DNA of 64,000 nt from Thermoplasmata archaeon (GCA_021816865.1 JAKAWX010000005.1:104169-168168), one strand, 5' to 3'. Numbered from the stretch's first letter, positions 32,541 through 41,073 are shown. The notes: generated by a model not told the origin, from the sequence alone. Program-made: numbers and translations.

Positions 32541-33416
32541 ATGCGGCCGAGGGCGGAGGGCGTCGCGATCGTCGGAGCCGGGAACATGGGCTTGGCCCTC
32601 GCGCGCGGGCTGGCCGTCGTCCTCCCCCGGGCCCGCGAGCGGGTCGTCCTCAGCGGGCGCGACGCCGCGCGGGTCCGCGCGGCGGCGCAGACGGCCGGCG
32701 TTCGGGCCGCCCGGACGAACGCCGAAGCGGTCCGCGCCGCGGCGACGGTCGTGCTGGCCGTCAAACCCCAGATCGTGCCCAGCGTGCTCGCGGAGATCGG
32801 CCCCGAGCTCGCCCCCGGCGCGACGCTCCTCTCGATCGCCGCCGGCGTCCCGACCGACTATCTCGCGGCGCGGGTCCCCGCGGGCGTGGGGGTCGTCCGG
32901 GCGATGCCGAACGTCGCGGCGGCCGTGCGGGCCTCCGCGACCGCCTTCTGCGCGGCGAAGACCGCACGAGCGATCGACCGGCGCCGGGCGCGCGAGGTCC
33001 TCGAGGCGATCGGAGTCGTGGTCGAGGTCGACGAATCGCTCATGGACGCGGTCACCGGCCTCAGCGGTACCGGGCCCCTCTACCTGTTCCTGATCCTCGA
33101 GAGCCTCTCCGACGCCGGCGTCAAGGTCGGCCTCTCCCGAGAGGTCGCGACCCGCCTCGCGATCCAGACGCTCGTCGGGTCCGCCCAGCTGGTCCGGACG
33201 ACGGGCGAGCATCCCGCGAAGCTCCGGGACCTCGTCACGAGCCCCGGCGGGACCGCGATCACCGCGCTCCACTCCCTCGAGCGCAGCGGGCTCAAGGCGA
33301 TGCTGATGGACGCGGTCGAGGCCGCCACGCGGCGCTCCGCCGAGCTCGGACGGGCCCGCCGCGACGCCGAGCCCGCGGCGTCGGTCGCCCCGACCCGCGG
33401 CGGCCCGCCGGCCTAG
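32541..33416 (+). CDS. proC: Pyrroline-5-carboxylate reductase
   Basis: A 291-residue NAD(P)H-dependent enzyme for the last step of proline synthesis. VAIVGAGNMGLALARGL is the Rossmann motif, VVLAVKPQIV the P5C reductase marker, and GLSGTGPLYLFLILESLSDAG plus LVTSPGGTAITALHSLE the C-terminal signature. ATG 32541 was chosen because the Rossmann strand begins 7 residues later. It converges on fixC: the two stops share one CTAG. Confidence 0.9.
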   Translation: MRPRAEGVAIVGAGNMGLALARGLAVVLPRARERVVLSGRDAARVRAAAQTAGVRAARTNAEAVRAAATVVLAVKPQIVPSVLAEIGPELAPGATLLSIAAGVPTDYLAARVPAGVGVVRAMPNVAAAVRASATAFCAAKTARAIDRRRAREVLEAIGVVVEVDESLMDAVTGLSGTGPLYLFLILESLSDAGVKVGLSREVATRLAIQTLVGSAQLVRTTGEHPAKLRDLVTSPGGTAITALHSLERSGLKAMLMDAVEAATRRSAELGRARRDAEPAASVAPTRGGPPA

Positions 33417-34702
33417 AGCGTGCGCATCGCCTTCAGCAGGTCGCGGCCGAGGGTCAGGTTCGAGACCCGCCCGGCGCGAGACGAGCGCAGCAGGGCGCTC
33501 AGGTGCGGGCGGTCCGAGCCGTCGACGAAGTACGCCCGGTGGAGCAGCGAACCGAGCATCTCGGGATAGAGGCCGTAGAGGCGGGGGTTCGCGAAGACCT
33601 TCGCATAGTGTCGGTGCGTCCGGAGATGCTGGAGGACGAACGACGTCTCGAGCCGCGTGCGGTACCTCTCGAGGAACGCCGCCGACCCGTCATGGGCCCG
33701 GGCCGCCTCGGCGGCCACTTCGCCGGCGACCCGGCCGGACTCGACCGCGAGGTCCATGCCGCGGAGGGTGACCGCGTTGTTGAGGAACAGCTGGGCCGAC
33801 GATCCGGCGAGCAGGAAGCCGCCGCCGCTCATCGGCGGCACGTCGGGGAGCCCGCCCTCGTTGACGATGCATCCGCTGTACTCGAGCAGCGTCCCGCCGT
33901 CGAGGTAGCGCGCGAGGAGGGGGTGCTGCTTGAACTCCTCGAGCACCTCGTACATCGCGACCCGGTGCTCGACCACCGACTTGAGGTTGAGGATCATCCC
34001 GACGGAGAGCGAGTCCTGGTTCGTGTAGAGGAACCCGCCTCCCTCGACCCCCGACGGAAGGCCGGTCGCGGTCATCTGGAACCCTTCGCGTCCCTTCAAC
34101 TGGAACCGGCGTTCGACCTCGCCCGTCGGAAGCCCGATGACCTGCTTCACTCCGATCCCGACGGTCTCGGGCCGGGCGTCTGGCTCGAGCCCGCCGTGGC
34201 GCGCCGCGAGCGAGTTGAACCCCTCGGCCAGCACGACGACGTCGGACCGGAGCTCTTCGTCGCCGAGCCGGATCCCCACGACCCGCCCGTTCTCGCGCAC
34301 GACCCCGTCGACCCGGGACCCGTAGACCGGCGTCGCGCCCGCCGCCTCGGCCCGGGCGGCGAGCCAGGGGTCGAGCTTCGCCCTCAGCACGCTGAACGAG
34401 TTGAACGGGGGCGCCGCGAAGGCCGCGTCGTAGAAGTCGAAGGACGTGGCCTGCGTCGGCGTGAGGAGGGTGAGGACGTTGCGGACGATCGCCCGTTCGA
34501 CGGGGGACGGGTCTTCTTCCCAGAACTTCGGGAACATCCGGGCGAGAGCGTGCGTGTAGAGGAGCCCGCCCGATACGTTCTTCGAGCCGGGCCGAGCGCC
34601 TCGCTCGACCAGCACGACCTGGGCGCCCGCCTTGGCCGCGGCGTACGCCGCCGAGGACCCGGCGAGACCGGCGCCGACCACGATGACGTCGACCTTCTCC
34701 AC
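33413..34702 (-). CDS. fixC: FixC-like ETF:quinone oxidoreductase
   Basis: A 429-residue FAD protein of the FixC/geranylgeranyl-reductase-like superfamily. VDVIVVGAGLAGSSAAYAAAKAG binds FAD; YGSRVDGVVRENGRVVGIRLGDEELRSDVVVLAEG and PPMSGGGFLLAGSSAQLFLN match FixC. The electron partner FixX is encoded separately at 25.3 kb. Together they would pass electrons from EtfAB to membrane quinone. GTG 34702 follows GGGAGGCGCC, a plausible ribosome site, and starts the homology; the frame extends upstream without conserved sequence. Confidence 0.83.
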   Translation of the reverse strand: MEKVDVIVVGAGLAGSSAAYAAAKAGAQVVLVERGARPGSKNVSGGLLYTHALARMFPKFWEEDPSPVERAIVRNVLTLLTPTQATSFDFYDAAFAAPPFNSFSVLRAKLDPWLAARAEAAGATPVYGSRVDGVVRENGRVVGIRLGDEELRSDVVVLAEGFNSLAARHGGLEPDARPETVGIGVKQVIGLPTGEVERRFQLKGREGFQMTATGLPSGVEGGGFLYTNQDSLSVGMILNLKSVVEHRVAMYEVLEEFKQHPLLARYLDGGTLLEYSGCIVNEGGLPDVPPMSGGGFLLAGSSAQLFLNNAVTLRGMDLAVESGRVAGEVAAEAARAHDGSAAFLERYRTRLETSFVLQHLRTHRHYAKVFANPRLYGLYPEMLGSLLHRAYFVDGSDRPHLSALLRSSRAGRVSNLTLGRDLLKAMRTL

Positions 34703-34764
34703 GGCGCCTCCCGAGACAACGGTCCTCTTTTGGGTTTCGACCGGAGCCCCGTCTTTCGGGGGGG

Positions 34765-35646
34765 TCACTGCGTCGCGACCGTGGTCCCGGCCAGCTCGGC
34801 GCACCTGTCGAACAATCGAGCGGCAGCTTCAGTGTCTCGGGACGCCGCCGACGCCCGCGCCGTGCGGCGCCGAACGAAGTATTCGCCCGAGATCCCGGCG
34901 ACGCTCGGGTCCGAAGCGACGAAGACGGGGGTGTCGGCTCCCCGGAGAATCGAGGTCCCGAAGAGCGCGCTCGCCACTCGGATCATGCGCGCGGTCGCCC
35001 CGGCGTTGTTCCGACCGAAACCCGATCGCACGAAGCCGGGATGGACCGCGTTGATCGTCACTTCGGTTGCGGCCCACCGACGCGCGAACTCCCGGGTCAA
35101 TAGGAGGAGGGCGAGCTTCGAACGCCCGTAGGCGGCGAACCCCCGATACGCACGCTCCGACTGCAAGTCCGAGAGGTCGATCGTGTAGCCTCGATGGGCG
35201 GCAGAAGCGACCTGAACCACCCGGGACGGCGCGCCCGTCCTCAAGACCCCTTCGAGCTCCGTCGTCAGGACAAACGGAGCGAGGACGTTGAGCGCGAACG
35301 TGCGTTCGAGCCCGTCCCGAGTCGTCTCCCGGTGCTGATAGTAGGCACCCGCGTTGTTGACGAGGATCGCCACCTTCGGGAAGCGCTCGCGTACTTCGCG
35401 CGCGACCCGGCGGCCATCGGAGAGGTCGGCGAGGTCCGAGACCCCGATCCACTCTACCCTCGGATTGCCCGAGGCGATCGCCAGCTCCCGGGACGTCGCT
35501 TCGGCGCGGGCAGCTCCGCGCCCGACGACGACCGTCGTGGCCCCGTCGAGCGCCAGCCGATACGCCACCTGACGTCCGATCCCTGAGGTCGCTCCGGTGA
35601 CCACGGCGACCTTGCCCTCGAGGGGGCGTTCCAACGGAGGTCCCAA
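34765..35646 (-). CDS. Short-chain dehydrogenase/reductase (retinol-dehydrogenase-like)
   Basis: A 293-residue classical SDR. VAVVTGATSGIGRQVAYRL binds NADP(H), ILVNNAGAYYQHRE stabilises the core, VASAA supplies the serine and YGRSK the catalytic Tyr-Lys pair. The order of motifs is closest to retinol dehydrogenase/WWOX-like reductases; substrate unknown. No ATG or GTG lies at the homology start; TTG 35646, about 35 nt after CGCTATCG, is the best start and TTG 35634 is an alternative. It stands between fixC and the ComA-like gene. Confidence 0.8.
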   Translation of the reverse strand: MGPPLERPLEGKVAVVTGATSGIGRQVAYRLALDGATTVVVGRGAARAEATSRELAIASGNPRVEWIGVSDLADLSDGRRVAREVRERFPKVAILVNNAGAYYQHRETTRDGLERTFALNVLAPFVLTTELEGVLRTGAPSRVVQVASAAHRGYTIDLSDLQSERAYRGFAAYGRSKLALLLLTREFARRWAATEVTINAVHPGFVRSGFGRNNAGATARMIRVASALFGTSILRGADTPVFVASDPSVAGISGEYFVRRRTARASAASRDTEAAARLFDRCAELAGTTVATQ

Positions 35647-35716
35647 CTTCGCTCCCTTCCGGGGGAGCGTAGTGCCGCGATAGCGTTGGCGCCGGACGGA
35701 CGGTCGGTCGTCCTCG

Positions 35717-36730
35717 CTAGCTGAGTTGGTACTCGCGGCGCCGGGAATCGTGGAGAGAGACCGCTTCCTGGACCAGCCCCTGGCGTCGCAACGAGTCGAG
35801 CGCGCTCTGGACCGTGCGCCGCGGCAGGCGAGACATCTGGGCGAGCTGGGTCTGGTCCAAACCGCGATACGTCTCGAGCAGGAAGTAGAGGAACTTCGCT
35901 GCCGGCGGACCGCGGACCGTTCGGGTCCGGCGGATCGTCCCGAACGTTTCGCCTCGAAGTCCGAGGCGCTCGGTGGCGAGCGACGCGACCGAACCGAACT
36001 CGACGTTGCCGAGGTTCGTCTCGGCACCGAGCTCCTGGAGGAGCTGGACCTGCTGGGTCTCGAACGGCGCCTCGAAGAGGAGGTCCTCCCGCGGGTGCTC
36101 CGCCAGCAGCGCGCGCACCCATTCCCATTTGATAGCACCCTCCCCGTCGAAGATGCCGACTCCGCGGCCCGCGCGCGCCTCGACGATCACTCGGTACGGC
36201 CGCAGGGTCCGAGCGTGAGCGATCTGGGCGATCGTCTCCTTGAGAGAGAGCTGATGTTTCGGGTCTTTGCGACCGACCTCGATGAAGTACTGGAGACCGC
36301 GCCTCGACACCTGATCCGCGAGACGTTCGAGCTGGCCCGGCGAGAACTCGATGATCCCGCTCGAGATTTCGACAAGGTCGAAACCGAGCTCCCGGGACTC
36401 GTCGAGCATCTGCGCCTCCCGCTCGTGGGTCACCGCGTACTCGAGGAGGGTGCCGCCGGTCGATACGAGAAGTCCCGCATCATGGAGGACGCGCACTCGG
36501 TCGCGGAGGCGCTCTCGGGCGAGCAGCATCGGAAGCCCCCAGCCGATCTTCACGACGTCGATGTACGGCGCGATCAACTCAAGCCCCTCGGGGGGACGCC
36601 CCTCGAGCCGGTCGAGAACGTGCGTGAGCCCGGTCGGCCGCGGCCGGCTGACGAGCGGCGGCTCGGCGGGAAAGAAGGTGACCTTGGATTTCTGGGCCGC
36701 AGTACTTGCCGACACTTGCTCGACTTCCAC
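35717..36730 (-). CDS. ComA-family phosphosulfolactate synthase fused to a winged helix
   Basis: A 337-residue two-domain protein. Residues 30-266 match ComA, which adds sulfite to phosphoenolpyruvate to make phosphosulfolactate: GLTHVLDRL, YIDVVKIGWGLPMLL, GGTLLEYAV, FDLVEISSG, YFIEVGRKDP, EARAGRGVGIFDGEG, LLFEAPFETQQV, and GLRGETFGTI at the end. Residues 272-337 add a winged helix (AAKFLYFLLETYRG, LAQMSRLPRRTVQSALDSL, then a basic wing REYQLS). Known ComA ends after the barrel, so the fusion is unusual. GTG 36730 fits a TATTAATC box about 36 nt upstream. Sulfite as substrate makes the location in a sulfite-producing island meaningful; it may be an enzyme, a sulfite/PEP-sensing regulator, or both. 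Confidence 0.82.
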   Translation of the reverse strand: MEVEQVSASTAAQKSKVTFFPAEPPLVSRPRPTGLTHVLDRLEGRPPEGLELIAPYIDVVKIGWGLPMLLARERLRDRVRVLHDAGLLVSTGGTLLEYAVTHEREAQMLDESRELGFDLVEISSGIIEFSPGQLERLADQVSRRGLQYFIEVGRKDPKHQLSLKETIAQIAHARTLRPYRVIVEARAGRGVGIFDGEGAIKWEWVRALLAEHPREDLLFEAPFETQQVQLLQELGAETNLGNVEFGSVASLATERLGLRGETFGTIRRTRTVRGPPAAKFLYFLLETYRGLDQTQLAQMSRLPRRTVQSALDSLRRQGLVQEAVSLHDSRRREYQLS

Positions 36731-36908
36731 GCAGGATTCGCGAAATTTCGGTGGGCGGGAGCGATTAATAGGCTTTGCGTACGTCTTCGGAGTCCCCGGA
36801 GCCGGTCCTCGGGCGCCCATCGCCGGCGGGGCCGCACGTCTCCGACCGCGTCTGAGGAGTCCGGGGCGATCCGGGGCACGTAGATCCGCGCCCGTGCGGC
36901 CGACAGGT

Positions 36909-36935
36909 GAAATACCACATATGAATAGCCATATG
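36909..36935 (+). promoter_or_regulatory. vapBC promoter with paired CATATG sites
   Basis: GAAATACC is centred about 25 nt before the vapB GTG. Between it and the start lie two CATATG hexamers (36918-36923 and 36930-36935) separated by 6 nt, suited to autorepression by a VapBC complex. CATATG repeats recur before the ATPase gene at 38441-38464. Confidence 0.5.
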
Positions 36936-36936
36936 C

Positions 36937-37149
36937 GTGTCATCCCGAAACGTGGCCGTGCAGAAGTCCGTGTACGATGCCCTGGCCCGCGAGAAGCGAT
37001 CGGGCGAAAGCTTCACTTCCGTGCTGCGCCGGCTCCTCGACCAGCGGGAGGGCCTCGAGGAGCTCGCGGGAAGCTGGGGGGCGGGAACCGGGCGGTCGAC
37101 CCGCAAGGCGCTCCGGTCGCTACGGGCGCGCGAGAGGCGCGCTCCGTGA
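36937..37149 (+). CDS. vapB: VapB-like antitoxin
   Basis: A 70-residue protein of the archaeal VapB antitoxin type: a ribbon-helix-helix-like start (NVAVQKSVYDALAREKRSGESFTSVLRRLLD, in pieces) and a basic, disordered C-terminus that would neutralise the toxin. The leaderless GTG start is supported by the TATA position. Its stop overlaps the toxin GTG, the classic antitoxin-first pair. Confidence 0.78.
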   Translation: MSSRNVAVQKSVYDALAREKRSGESFTSVLRRLLDQREGLEELAGSWGAGTGRSTRKALRSLRARERRAP

Positions 37150-37556
37150 AGGCGCTCGACACCTCGGTGCTCCTCGCCTTCCTCGAGGGCGACCGGGCGG
37201 CCCGAGATCTCGTCCACAAGCTGAGGGGTGTGGAGATCGCCGCCACGGAAGCGAACCTCCTCGAGCTCTCCTACTTGGCCGCGAAGGGAACGTCTCGCGC
37301 CCATCGCCAGGAAGTCCTCGAACGCCTGCGGCGCAGGCTGACGGTCCTCCCGATCGATGCCCGAGCGGTCGGCAACGCCGGGCGTCTCCTGCGTCGGGGA
37401 GCCGACCGCTATCCTCCGACCCTCCTTGCAATGATGGGCGCGCTCGAAGCGGGAAGCTGCGAGGAGCTCTTCACGCTCGACCAAGGTCTCGCCCGGGGCC
37501 CCTGGAAGGTCCGGGTCTCGCTACTGACTGAAAAGAATACTAAGGAACGCAAGTAG
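37146..37556 (+). CDS. vapC: VapC-like PIN-domain ribonuclease toxin
   Basis: A 136-residue PIN-domain protein. The acidic metal site is visible: D5 in KALDTSVLLAF, E35 in ATEANLLELSY and aspartate in FTLDQGLA near the end. VapC toxins cut tRNA or rRNA when the antitoxin is lost. The fourth acidic position (usually D or N after the third) is Q or G here, so activity may be weakened. The GC content falls just after this gene, and the pair may have arrived by transfer. Confidence 0.75.
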   Translation: MKALDTSVLLAFLEGDRAARDLVHKLRGVEIAATEANLLELSYLAAKGTSRAHRQEVLERLRRRLTVLPIDARAVGNAGRLLRRGADRYPPTLLAMMGALEAGSCEELFTLDQGLARGPWKVRVSLLTEKNTKERK

Positions 37557-37829
37557 CGCATATCACATGTCAAGGTGTGGCCAAATACAGAATTCATCAA
37601 GCGATCGCTGACGGAGAACGTCGGAAAGGCCTCCCGGAGCGGTTTTCGGGTGAGGCCCTGTGTCCAACACACCCCCCCCCACCTCCCGTGCCCCAGTCCG
37701 CCATATCGGCTACGTAACATCGTCAATATCGATTATACCATTACGAAGGAATTGTAGTAGCGGAATCATACCGAGGGGGGGGAGACACGGCCAACCGGCG
37801 GCCTCTGACGTAAAGTCGTATAACATGAG
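37557..37829. other. AT-richer gap after vapC, with a palindrome at its end
   Basis: About 270 nt with lower GC than its surroundings, a run of nine C near 37670 and a run of eight G near 37775. No convincing gene. The end holds a perfect inverted repeat, TCGTATAAC-ATGA-GTTATACGA (37816-37837), which overlaps the stop of the minus-strand membrane protein. Confidence 0.5.
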
Positions 37830-38303
37830 TTATACGAACCCTCGGGCGGCTCCGATCACGGGACCCCGGAGCGCCCGATCGACCGCCGGGTCCCGTCGGC
37901 CCGCCCCCGCGATACACGGGCCGTGACCCCCCACCACCATCGCGGCTCCCGCGACCAGGCCAGCGAGCGCGAGAGGGGTCCACGCATGGACGCAGTAGAG
38001 CGCGGGAGTCGTGCAGGGGGTCCCCGGAGGACAAGAGACCGCATTCCTCGGCTGACAGGTGACGGCGTACAAGTAGAGGGCCAGCAGGATCAGGCCGACG
38101 CCGCCCGAGACGATTGGTAGCGAGGCGCGGAAGAGTCGGTGAGCCCCGTTCGCCCGACCCGGCCCTCGCCGCAATCGCTCCCCCGGTACGCCAAGGATCG
38201 GCCCGCGATACCCCTTTCCGCCCTCGGGGTGGGAAAGATCGCGGGAAACCACCCACCATCGGCCGTTCGCCCCTAGGATATCGAATCTGGCCATCTTAGA
38301 CAT
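37830..38303 (-). CDS. Hypothetical two-helix membrane protein
   Basis: A 157-residue protein. After a soluble part rich in glycine and arginine come two membrane helices, PIVSGGVGLILLALYLYAV and TPLALAGLVAGAAMVVGG, joined by a cysteine-rich outside loop with CQP, CPPGTPC and YC. The loop cysteines may form disulfides. No family recognised. ATG 38303 is about 34 nt after a CTATTATCG element; other in-frame ATGs are at 38327 and 38294. Divergent from the P-type ATPase gene. Confidence 0.55.
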   Translation of the reverse strand: MSKMARFDILGANGRWWVVSRDLSHPEGGKGYRGPILGVPGERLRRGPGRANGAHRLFRASLPIVSGGVGLILLALYLYAVTCQPRNAVSCPPGTPCTTPALYCVHAWTPLALAGLVAGAAMVVGGHGPCIAGAGRRDPAVDRALRGPVIGAARGFV

Positions 38304-38440
38304 GCTGGATACGCTTGTTACTTTCATTCGATAATAGAGAGCCGCGATTACGGCAGGGCGGCCTACTTGGGCGGTCCCCGGCCCGGTCGCCCCTCGCGGC
38401 CGGGGCCGGAACGATCGGGACGAAAGCTGTCGCAAATGTG

Positions 38441-38464
38441 CATATGCATATGCATATTCATATG
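38441..38464 (+). repeat. Four tandem CATATG-like hexamers
   Basis: CATATG, CATATG, CATATT and CATATG follow one another without spacing. They lie in the 337-nt gap between the membrane protein and the ATPase, about 135 nt upstream of the ATPase TATA-like AACCAAATAGC (38596-38603). They look like an operator array. The same hexamer is paired at the vapB promoter. Confidence 0.55.
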
Positions 38465-38640
38465 CGCCTGAGCCAATGCCTTCCCACCTCGAGCCAGGCC
38501 GGCCCGGGTCACCGAAACCCGATTTGGACCGCTGCGAGGAGAAGGGACCGACCGGCCGCGTGCCGGAGGGCCGGTCGGCGCCGGATAGGGCGGGGAACCA
38601 AATAGCGGCGGGCGGTCACCCCGATCGGTCAAAGGGCCAG

Positions 38641-41073
38641 GTGGTTCCGGTGTCCCAACCCTCAGCGGCGCCAGCTCCGGCGACTCCGCCCTCGAACGTG
38701 GAGGCGGAAACGCTCCGCGGGGGCCTCACTTCGGCCGAGGCCGCTCAGCGCCGCGACTCCGTCGGTCCGAACGAAGTCCCTGAGGAGAGACCCCATCCGC
38801 TGCGGGAGCTGGGCCGGCAGCTCTGGGGCCCGATACCGTGGATGCTCGAGGTCGCCTTCGCCCTCGAGCTCGTGCTCGGCCATGCTCCCGAGGCCGCGAT
38901 CCTGGCGGGACTTCTATTGTTCAACGGGGCCCTTTCGGTGCTCCAGGAGCGGCACGCGCGGGCGGCGGTCGACCTCCTCCGGCAGCGCCTCCAGGTCCTG
39001 GCTCGGGTAGAACGGGACGGTGCCTGGCAGACCGTGGCGTCCCGCGAGCTCGTCCCCGGCGACCGGATCCACCTCCGGATGGGCGACATCGTTCCCGCTG
39101 ATTGCCGCCTCGAGGACGGCCCGGTCGACATCGACCAGTCGATGCTCACAGGGGAATCGACGTACGTCGCGCGGGGAGCGACCGAGGTGGTCTACTCGGG
39201 CTCCGTCGTGCGGCGCGGCGAGGCGAGCGGGGACGTCACGGCGACGGGCCCGCGCACCTACTACGGCCGAACCGCCGAGCTCGTCCGGACCGCGCGGGCG
39301 CGAGGGCATCTCCAGGACCTGATGTTCACGGTCGTACGGTACCTCGCGGCCCTCGACGCGGTGTTCGTCGTCGTCCTGATCGGCGACGGGTTGGTTCGCG
39401 CCACGAGCCTGTCGTTCCTGATCCCGTTCGTCCTCATCATCCTCATCGCGTCGGTGCCCGCGGCGCTTCCGGCGACCTTCACGGTCGCTTCGGCGCTCGA
39501 ATCGCGCCGGTTGGCCGACGAAGGGGTGCTCGTCACCGGGCTCTCGGCGGTCGAGGACGCGGCGGGAATGGACCTCCTCTTCTCCGACAAGACGGGAACG
39601 CTCACCCAGAACCGGCAGACGGTCGCGGAGGTCCGGGCCGTGGACGGCGATGAACTCGCCCACGTCCTGACGCTCGCGGCCGCCGCGTGCGACGAGTCGA
39701 CCCAGGACCCGATCGACCTCGCGATCCTCGCGGAAGCGGCCCGTCGCAACGTCCCGAAAGCCGACCGCGTGCGGTTCGTGCCGTTCGACCCCGCGGCCAA
39801 GCGTTCGGAGGCCGAGGTGAGGTTCTCGGGGGAGACCTGGCGGGTCGTTCTCGGCGCGCCGGCGATCGTCGAGACCCTCGCGGCCGCCCCGATGGGCCTT
39901 ACGACGCTCGTCGACGAATGGGGACGTCGTGGGTACCGGATCCTTGCGGTCGGGGCCGGGCCCGACGGCGCGATGCGCGTCGCCGGCGCGATCGCGCTCG
40001 CTGACCCGCCGCGCGAGGACGCGGCCGGGCTGATCCGCACGCTCCGCGACCTCGGGATCCGCGTCGTGATGGTCACGGGCGACGGGATCGCGACCGCCCG
40101 TTCGGTCGGCCGATCGCTCGGCCTCGTGGGACGGGTCGGCGGACGGGAGGAGATCGCGAACGCGACGCCCGAGTACTCCGGATTCGCGGGCGTGTACCCC
40201 GAGGACAAGTTCGGGCTCGTGCGGGCCCTGCAGGCGCAGCACCAGATCGTCGGGATGACGGGCGACGGGGTCAACGACGCCCCCGCCCTGAAGCAGGCCG
40301 AGGTCGGGATCGCCGTGGCGAGCGCGACCGACGTCGCGAAGGCGTCCGCGAAGCTCGTGCTCACCCGGCCCGGACTCGGGGGGATCGTCTCCGCCGTCGA
40401 GGGGGGCCGCCGCGTCTACCGCCGGATGCTCACCTGGATGCTCAACAAGATCTCGAAGAACATCGAGCTCGTCACCCTTCTTTCGGTCGGATACGTCGTC
40501 ACGGGGGAGTTCGTCACCACGCCGCTCCTCGTCCTCCTGATGATCTTCGCGGGGGACTTCGTCACGATATCGGTCGGCTCCGACCGCACCCGGCCGTCGA
40601 GGGGACCCGACCACTGGGACGTGCGCCGGCTCGTGCTCCTCGGGGGCGCGATCGCGTCCGGATGGCTCGTGCTCTCCTTCTCGCTCGTCTTCGTCGGGCT
40701 CTACGTGGTCCGCTGGCCGCTCGCCACCCTTCAGTCGGTGGTCTTCCTCTACCTGCTTTTCTCGGGACAGGCGACGCTGTACCTCCTGCGCGAGCGTGGA
40801 CCGTTCTACAGCTCCCGGCCCAGCACCCCCCTGCTCGTCGCGTCGGCGGCCGACATCACCGCGCTCAGCCTCATGGCCACGTTCGGCGTGCTGATGGCGC
40901 CCGTCGCCCCGGTCGTCATCCTGGTGCTCCTCGGGCTCGTCGCCCTCGCCGCGGGTGGCCTCGACCGGCTGAAGCTCTGGCTCTTCCGCGTCACGGAAAG
41001 CGGCGGCGACCTCGCAGGGTCTTCGGCCCGCGGCGAGCGTCGGACGCCCCCCGCCCGATCCCCGATCTCCTAG
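38641..41073 (+). CDS. P-type H+-ATPase (P3A-like)
   Basis: An 810-residue cation-pumping ATPase resembling plasma-membrane proton ATPases, as in Thermoplasma. The actuator TGES is in DIDQSMLTGESTYV, the phosphorylated aspartate is D316 in SDKTGTLTQNRQ, and MVTGDGIATA plus MTGDGVNDAPALKQAEVGIAVASATDVAKASA form the hinge. About eight to ten membrane segments; the short C-terminus lacks the plant-type autoinhibitory domain. It would export protons and aid pH homeostasis in acid. No ATG fits; GTG 38641 or 38650 follow a TATA-like AAATAG by about 40 nt. Earlier frames add non-conserved sequence. Confidence 0.85.
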   Translation: MVPVSQPSAAPAPATPPSNVEAETLRGGLTSAEAAQRRDSVGPNEVPEERPHPLRELGRQLWGPIPWMLEVAFALELVLGHAPEAAILAGLLLFNGALSVLQERHARAAVDLLRQRLQVLARVERDGAWQTVASRELVPGDRIHLRMGDIVPADCRLEDGPVDIDQSMLTGESTYVARGATEVVYSGSVVRRGEASGDVTATGPRTYYGRTAELVRTARARGHLQDLMFTVVRYLAALDAVFVVVLIGDGLVRATSLSFLIPFVLIILIASVPAALPATFTVASALESRRLADEGVLVTGLSAVEDAAGMDLLFSDKTGTLTQNRQTVAEVRAVDGDELAHVLTLAAAACDESTQDPIDLAILAEAARRNVPKADRVRFVPFDPAAKRSEAEVRFSGETWRVVLGAPAIVETLAAAPMGLTTLVDEWGRRGYRILAVGAGPDGAMRVAGAIALADPPREDAAGLIRTLRDLGIRVVMVTGDGIATARSVGRSLGLVGRVGGREEIANATPEYSGFAGVYPEDKFGLVRALQAQHQIVGMTGDGVNDAPALKQAEVGIAVASATDVAKASAKLVLTRPGLGGIVSAVEGGRRVYRRMLTWMLNKISKNIELVTLLSVGYVVTGEFVTTPLLVLLMIFAGDFVTISVGSDRTRPSRGPDHWDVRRLVLLGGAIASGWLVLSFSLVFVGLYVVRWPLATLQSVVFLYLLFSGQATLYLLRERGPFYSSRPSTPLLVASAADITALSLMATFGVLMAPVAPVVILVLLGLVALAAGGLDRLKLWLFRVTESGGDLAGSSARGERRTPPARSPIS

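Noticed and set aside
37575..37757. A 60-codon plus-strand frame after vapC
   Set aside because: No ribosome site or TATA in position, no recognisable domain, and it runs through a poly-C tract.
38423..38478. A His/Met-alternating peptide (HMHMHIHM) suggesting a metal-binding protein
   Set aside because: It is only the translation of the CATATG hexamer array; both strands give similar peptides and no coding gene surrounds it.
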